Part shown: positions 57,701 through 64,000 of the stretch, piece after piece
Layout of the letters: every line of letters begins with the position of its first letter
Position numbering within the stretch: the stretch's first letter is position 1
Assembly: GCA_038373885.1 (NCBI GenBank)
Contig: JAWZYV010002521.1
Location: forward strand, 124,001 to 188,000
Reading direction: 5' to 3'
Source of the DNA: Cheiracanthium punctorium
Taxonomy: Eukaryota; Arthropoda; Arachnida; Araneae; Cheiracanthiidae
Length of the DNA stretch: 64,000 nt
The notes under the pieces: generated by a model
The model's input: the letters and a program-made list of their open reading frames with translations, nothing else
What the model was told of the DNA's origin: nothing
Database searches by the model: none
Made by a program: the position numbers and the translations under genes

Positions 57701-59616
57701 CTGCTTTATCGACTTTGTTTCTCTCTTCAACGTTCCCTGCAAATTTTTCTTCTTCCACTCACTTAGCGAATGGCAAACCAATTAAAAATCTGCAAATGCA
57801 CGAGCGTAATTGTATCTGCTTCTGAAAATGAAGGATTTATATGTAAATTGACTTATACCAGTTCTTTCAAAAGGCACGTGTTTAGAATATTTCACCTTTT
57901 TATACTCCATAGTCTAACAGGCTAAGAAAATGCGTGCCTTCAGGGGTGAATTGATAGTGAGATTTTTATGAAAATTTAATTTTGTATTATTATTGATTCT
58001 TTACGTTTGTGTGCATCGCCTATATGATTTGTGTAACTTCAAATTAAACAGGGCATTTTATAATTAGAGAGTCTCATTTATTCAGTTCATTATTTGCATT
58101 TTTGAGTGCATCTACAGAAGTGTTTTATAAAAGCCGACGTTTTTAACACTAGCCAACAAAGTTGAATTGTGTTAAGGATATCGGTCTGTGTGTCTATTAG
58201 TACTTTAAATGTTCTAATTATGAACAAATTTATACAGAATTAATCTATGTATCCTCAATATCCTATAAGAAATTTATCTATGCATTCTATTGAAAATGAT
58301 GTATGCAGGAAGACTGGAATTTTTTTTACAGGAGTGCTCAAAAACATGCGATGGTCAATCATCATTAAAAATGCGCATTTTAGAGAAATTCATCAGTTTC
58401 AAATAAAACAAAATTTATATTTATATATATTTATTGCTTAACTGACACTAAATTTAAATCCCGCTATCTTGTTATTTATACTCTGTTGTGTGTGGCGCCT
58501 ATTGACAGTTACAGAGATTATAAATATTCCTTTCCAATTTCTTTATTTTTAATAATTTGTAACTTTTGACGCATTGGTTTACTGCCACATTAAATGGGCC
58601 GTTGAATTTCTATTTCCCATTGTGTATATAACACTTGTAGCACTTTTATACGGTGAAATAAAGCGCCGATCTTAGGGAAATTTTAATAAAGCCTCCCATT
58701 TTCTAAATTAGGGGCTCAGGGGATCATAAACTTACATAGTCCGAGGACCCCTTCTCGAGCAATATATTATTTTTTTTTTTTCTGGATCATAAACCTCATT
58801 GTTGCTACGTTTTAATGAATATTGGAATATGGATAAAAATGTATTTCAGGTTTTTTACATGGTCTTGGGAATTTATAAAGATGAACCTTTTTATTGGGAT
58901 ATAGAATAAGGAAACAGAAAATGAATAAAAATGGTGATAAACAACATACAAAAAAATTAAAAATCGCAATGCAAGCATTTCTTTGACCAAGAATTAGTCA
59001 AAATAATATCTTATTAAATGTTTTCCGTAAAGCATTTTTACTTAATCAGATGTGTACAGTTGTTTACTTAAAATCAGAACCACAATTTTGAGCACTGTGC
59101 TGGAATGGTATTTTAAGGTCCCTTCTAACGCTAAGTTAGTTTCTTTAATTTAATAAATAACATAAATATGTTATATATAACGGAATCAAATGTTGCAGTA
59201 TTCTATTTATAACTTTGTCACAGCCTTATTGAACATTCTGCAACCATTTTTCTTAATTTTGCGGACCCCCAGACTTCCGCGAACCGAAAACTTCTGTTCT
59301 TGATCCATACACGAAGTTTACCTTGGTACTATTTAGGATAAAATGAATTAAGTATTTTTTTTTGCATAGTAATTTTAATTTTTAAAAAAGAAATGTTTAG
59401 AATTATTAAATATGACTTTTAATTTTTTTTTAAACACAGTTAAATTTATTTCAAAGTTCTGTAACCACAATTAATAATCACGGGAAAAAAAACCTTAACA
59501 AAATCTTTTACAACAATTTTAACACGAGTTATTCAAACATCGTTTAAGTGTTTTAATTTAGGAAATCAATATAGGAGTAAGGAACATTTCCAATGTATTC
59601 TTAGCAAACATAGCCT
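54771..59616. other. AT-rich stretch without recognisable gene
   Basis: A small GC-richer patch (55633-55860) holds a 76-codon plus frame without a recognisable motif. A T run lies at 56341-56354. Otherwise nothing. Confidence 0.45.
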
Positions 59617-59643
59617 AAAAAAAAAAAAAAAAAAAAAAAAAAA
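59617..59643. repeat. A27 homopolymer
   Basis: Uninterrupted A run; it could be the tail of a retrocopy inserted upstream, but no target duplication was found. Confidence 0.85.
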
Positions 59644-60021
59644 GCATGAAAAAGTGTAGGTGATTCACTCCCTCATCGGGTTGAGACCTTGATGGATAAG
59701 GGGAAAGGGGAGATAATGGGATGGAGAAGGTAGGCTGTAATTTTCATTGATTCTTTTGTCGCGAAAGTGTTAATGCCTGGGAGGTGGGAGCTGTAGTGGC
59801 TGGTTTTGAGAGAACTTCTAGTTCCAATCGGTATACTGCTTAAGTAGCATTAATGATTGCTTCCATATATTTAATTTTTTAAAAAATCTTGTCAATTTGA
59901 ACCTAGTGGATTTTTAAATTATCAGTCGTATATTGAAAAATAATATTGATACCTTTTGTGGTAGTTAATGGTGCATAGTTTGAAAACCAAATTTCAAATG
60001 TAAAAATATAAATATTTCAAG

Positions 60022-60773
60022 TTTTAATAACTTTAGAAGATTTTTAAAAATCTTAAATTTATATTTATGTAATTCAAATTTTGTTCACATATTTATTATT
60101 AAAAGGTTTTATTCCGCAACAAGTAAATTTCTTCAATGTCTTGTTCCAATTGTGATTAAAATAAGACTGTAAAAGTTTGACTCTCATTACTAAGTTTATT
60201 TCAAGAGAGAAAAAGCTCGCCTTTGGTTTTAAAAGTCTATTGCTTTAAAACATTTCTATTTAACGGTTTTTCTTTTCTTTTCATGAATCGAATATCTTAC
60301 AAAAATGATGACCTCACTAAAAAAGTTCAGGAATGGACCGACCGAGGAATAACTATGAAATTTCGTTAAACACTTCATCGTTTCTTCACACTTTCGTTTC
60401 AGTTTTACATTCAGGTAATATTTAAAGCTAATTGTCTTAGGCTTAGAGTCGTTTCAAAACAGTTTTGCTCCAGACAGTGTTATAGACTTATAAGTAGGTA
60501 TTTTACATCCTGCATAATTAATAATTTTCTCCATTATTCATGCTTTATGCAAATTTACCTAGTTTGTTAGTACAAAGCTATTTTAATAACTTTTGAAGAT
60601 TTTTAAAAATCTTAAATTTATATTTATGTAATTCGAGGGAATTCAAATTTTGTTCACATATTTATTATTAATGTAGGGTTTTATTCCGCAACAAGTAAAT
60701 TTCTTCAATGTCTTCTTCCAATCATAATTAAAATAAGACTGTAAAAGTTTTACTCTCATTACTAATTTTATTT
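60022..60773. repeat. Direct duplication, about 180-bp units 380 bp apart
   Basis: 60022-60201 and 60581-60773 share TTTTTAAAAATCTTAAATTT ATATTTATGTAATTC, TTTATTCCGCAACAAGTAAA TTTCTTCAATGTCTT and AAAATAAGACTGTAAAAGTT with few differences. Unit 2 has a short insert (GAGGGAATTC) that repeats part of its own sequence. Confidence 0.9.
60286..60540 (+). repeat. Dispersed block, copy 1 (partner 63340-63590)
   Basis: AAATGATGACC, AAAAAGT, CGAGGAATAA, GTTTTGCTCCA and TTTACATCCTGCA.TAAT recur in order at 63370-63575. Diverged; same orientation. Confidence 0.55.
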
Positions 60774-61207
60774 ATAATATGTTTTCTTAAATAAATATGT
60801 TTTCTTTTTATACCTCAAAAACTTACATTTTGTTTGTTGCTTTCATATTTCAGTTTAGTATTACAACTAATATATTAGAAGGTTAGAAAACTACTATTTG
60901 ATGTTTATGTTTTAAACACGTATCATTTAAAAATATTGTATATATATAAAAGTCAATTTCCATGAAATTTTTTTCGAAAGAAATATTCTTATTATTTCAA
61001 GTGTAGTAAATAAGAGCAAAATTTTTAAATAGGCTTTCGATTCGTTGTTATGTATTCCTTATAACCAAATAGTAATGAATACGGGGTAAAAAAGAAACTG
61101 CAGAATATGCCATTCTGCGAAGACAAAAAATTAAAAAAATATTCTATTGCAATCTTAAAAAGAGTCTATAAAATATTTTATGTGAGTAACTGAAATTTGT
61201 ATGTAAA

Positions 61208-62435
61208 ACTAGCAGTGTGGCCCGGCGTTGCCCGTGCAGTGAAAGAGAAATGCCATTTACCTTAAATATAGATTGTAAAGGGAAGGAATGTGAATCCTCC
61301 CGCTGGAATGATAAAAAAAAGGCACGGTATTTCCCGCTGCAACGGCACCTAATAGAATACAGAGGTTGCCAGGAATTGGACTTGGCTAGGCTGGAATGTG
61401 AATCCTCCCGCTGCAATGATTAAAAAAAAAAAGGACATGGGACTTCCCGATGAATTATAAAAAAAGGACATGGGAATTCCCGCTGCAAAATAGAAAAAAA
61501 AAAAGAACAAAGCACCTGATGGCGTAGAGGCTACCGGGAATTGGATGTGGCTAGACTTCTCCTCTTCTAACTGTCTGTGGTCTAACAATCATTTATCGCT
61601 AATACCTACGCAACTACTAAAAAGAAATAGAGCCCAGTCGTCAGTATGAAATTGAAAAGGGAAATAATGTGGTCATCATTTAATAATCCTTAATAATAGG
61701 TCAATAATCCTCCCGCTGCAGCGGTAAAAAAGGACATGGGACTCTCCCACTGCAACGAAAGAGAAATTAACATGGCATCTGTTGGCGTACAGAGGCTACC
61801 GGAAATTGGCGTACAGAGGCTACCGGAACGTGGGTAGGCTGGAATGAGAATCCTCCCGCTGAGGGGATAAAAAAAAAGACATGGTATTTCCCGCTGCAAA
61901 GAGAGAAAAAATGAACACAGGGCTTGCCGACGATCCGAGTTACCGAGAATTTGACGCGGCTATGCTTCTCCCATTCTAGCTATCTGAGTTCTAATATGTA
62001 GTCTTTTATCACTAATACACACGCACCAACGGAAAAAAATAAACAGTTAAAAATAGCATATTTTTAAAAACAATACATTTTCTTCAAAACAGGATTTCCT
62101 TTAAAAAATTCCCAAAAATCGGCAAATGTATTACGATTTTGTAACAAATTTTATTTGAAAAAGAAAACTCTGTTGTTTCCGATGATATAAAAAATATAGT
62201 GTTCGGACAAAAATTTAGCTCGTGATAACGTACAATGCGAGAAAAATGGCCAAAAACCTTACAAAACATAAAATAACTCAAAAACTATTAATCCGATTAA
62301 TTTCATTTTTGCGGCATTAGCTTTCTCTTGTCCTATTTAGTCAGTGTGCCAAATTTGGACCAGATCCGTCGGACGGTCTGGACACATATAGCAAACAAAC
62401 AAGCAAACAAAACAAACAAACAAACAGACTTTCCT

Positions 62436-62443
<8 letters not shown>
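61208..62443 (+). repeat. R3-family dispersed repeat, most complete copy
   Basis: Head ACTAGCAGTGTGGCCCGGCG at 61208; tail with AATTTGGACCAGATCC, TATAGCAAAC and a CAAA repeat running into TA/GATA. The inside contains two imperfect roughly 340-bp units (about 61268-61620 and 61700-62030), each with several copies of TCCCGCTGCAA, GGACATGG and GAGGCTACCGG and each ending CTTCTC...CTATC/CTGTC...ATCACTAATAC-like sequence. The frames seen across it (61144-61899) are by-products of these repeats. Confidence 0.75.
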
Positions 62444-62477
<34 letters not shown>

Positions 62478-62508
62478 TAGATAGATAGATAGGTAGATAG
62501 ATAGATAA
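62438..62508. repeat. TA/GATA compound microsatellite
   Basis: About 18 TA units followed by eight GATA-type units, one of them GGTA. Confidence 0.9.
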
Positions 62509-62509
62509 T

Positions 62510-63339
62510 TAAATAAGACTGCCTTAGTTTTGCTTTTCTTTTTAATCTAAATTATATGAATTTTAATTTAAATATTCAAATTTTCTTTTTTGTCTTTTGT
62601 TCCCGTAATAGACATGAAATTTGAAAATGAATCATCCATAGAAATATAACAGTTTCCTTCAAGAACAAAAGAATCAATATGTGACATTAACATTTCTTAA
62701 TACATAGACAAAAATAACAATGAAGCGAGTCATAAATAAATGAAATAAATTAAAAGATTTCAGAGTTCAAAATGTCAAGTCGAATAACAAGCAGAGACGT
62801 TCCAGTAAAAATTAGAGGAAATAATTCCAATAAATTATTAAGAATTAAATATAAAATAAGTTATGGTCACGAAAAACTTAAGTGCCATAAAGAACTAAAA
62901 TAAAAAACTAAATAAATGCAGTTTTTGTTTAAATTTAGATGCAAAACTTTATGATAATCCCAGTTAATTTAAATTCTCACAGAAGTAATGATAAATTTCA
63001 TGCATTTGGACGAGCACAAATAAAACAACTTTGACTGAACTAGAAAAATCTATGTACTTATTTGCACTCTTCGATCGTATACAACCCTAAAAAAATATAA
63101 TTACATATCCAAAACTTTGATTTTTTCTTATAAGTAATTCTAACGGAACCAGTTAATGGAGCGCAAAGTCATACGCTGTCTTTCACGTGCGACATACATG
63201 CATTTTTTTTCATGTGAAAAACTTTAACAAGACAAAAAAATACTGATATTTTATTAAAAAACGGAATCTTAAATTCCCAGGGCAATTTAATTTTATGCTA
63301 TATAAAAATATTTCTAGGCATCCTTTTCTTTATACGTTT
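62510..63339. other. AT-rich, no recognisable gene
   Basis: Nothing supported. Confidence 0.5.
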
Positions 63340-63590
63340 TTTCCTGTACATATCTGACTATCGAGCAGAAATGATGACCACATTAAAAAAAGTAGGAAGG
63401 GGCAAGCGAGGAAGTAAATATAAGATTGCGTAAGTAATATCACGGGAGGATTTTAGATGGAGGATTATATTTAAAGATGTGCTGGCTGTCGTAGATTTAA
63501 TGTCGATTCAAATAAGTTTCGCTCCAAATGTTTTTATAAAGTTATAGCAAATATTTCACATCCTGCAGTAATAATGTCTTCTTCTCTTTC
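63340..63590 (+). repeat. Dispersed block, copy 2 (partner 60286-60540)
   Basis: See the partner entry; shares AAATGATGACC, GCGAGGAAGTAAATAT, TTTCGCTCCA and TTTCACATCCTGCAGTAATA. Confidence 0.55.
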
Positions 63591-64000
63591 CAAGTGTTCA
63601 TAAGTATTTTATTCAAATGAATTCATGTTTATGTGGGAATCATAACCATGATTCTCACATTTATGTGAATAGTCTGGATTTATCAAATGCAGTGTTAGAC
63701 GGCACTTTGGTTTTTATCTAACTTTTTATATTTGTCGTATTCATATTTCACTTGTCATTCTAAATCTACTGGAATGTTAGTAAAACTGCTTGCTTTTGTT
63801 TATATACTTGATTAAAGAATTTCGAAGGTGTAGCTGAAAATGACCGCACGTATTTCAAGTAGTGGCACCAAATTTGCTGGAGAAATGATTTTATTATTTG
63901 AGATTCAATATATAGACGATAAAAAGTTTAAAAAGACACTTGAGTAGCTATTAAAGTTCCTAAAAAAATGATACATCTAATCAAAATAATGTATCCAAGC
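63591..64000. other. No recognisable gene to window end
   Basis: A short inverted pair (GTGGGAATCATAACCATGAT TCTCAC at 63634-63659) is the only structure seen. Confidence 0.45.

Noticed and set aside
61144..61899. Similar-looking frames with QREDSHS and SPMSFF repeats
   Set aside because: By-products of the repeated TCCCGCTGCAA/GGACATGG modules in an R3 copy; no start context or family.

Overview
This is an AT-rich eukaryotic nuclear window with long runs of A/T, TA and CA microsatellites, no operon-like gene packing and no rRNA or canonical tRNA gene. I could not identify a single multi-exon host gene. It reads as intergenic or giant-intron DNA of an arthropod. An arachnid, possibly a spider, is my inference from the style of the Tc1, Helitron and repeat families; nothing in the window proves it.

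The only intact, recognisable coding gene is a 346-residue Tc1-like (DD34E) transposase at 29960-31000 on the minus strand. It sits in a complete 1.4 kb element with matching inverted ends and a TA target duplication. Everything else that can be named is relic or non-autonomous mobile DNA: two Helitron fragments (1-118 minus, 10476-11400 plus), a piggyBac-type transposase pseudogene (23810-24750 minus) with a TTAA-bounded end at 25107, a mariner-type transposase C-terminus (31832-32075 minus), a tRNA-derived SINE (18876-19202 minus), and short elements with target duplications: a 9-bp MULE-like element (463-1021), two hAT-like elements (2556-2750, 16499-16859) and four TTAA-flanked piggyBac-like MITEs (5747, 46418, 47616, 51126).

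Several repeat families recur within the window. R2 is at 120-1425 and 46780-47365. R3 has an ACTAGC head and a long A/T 3' tail, at 1560-3690, 14500-14760 and 61208-62443. A retroelement-like family is flanked by a 17-bp duplication at 7201-7916, with relatives at 11428 and 15333. There are also foldback elements (39422, 44361, 53815) and diverged tandem or dispersed duplications (36963, 41132, 42950/45195, 50577, 60022/60581).

Between these lie long AT-rich stretches in which I see nothing codable, plus GC-richer islands (for example 5040-5470, 33040-33260, 36640-36790, 42950-43535, 49190-49335, 52780-53150, 54180-54770). Some contain TAATTA cores and could be regulatory DNA or old repeats. 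The least explained coding-like piece is a pair of reading frames at 29219-29353 and 29444-29820, next to the Tc1 insertion, which I cannot assign to a family. I see no new enzymatic or defence system that the sequence supports.
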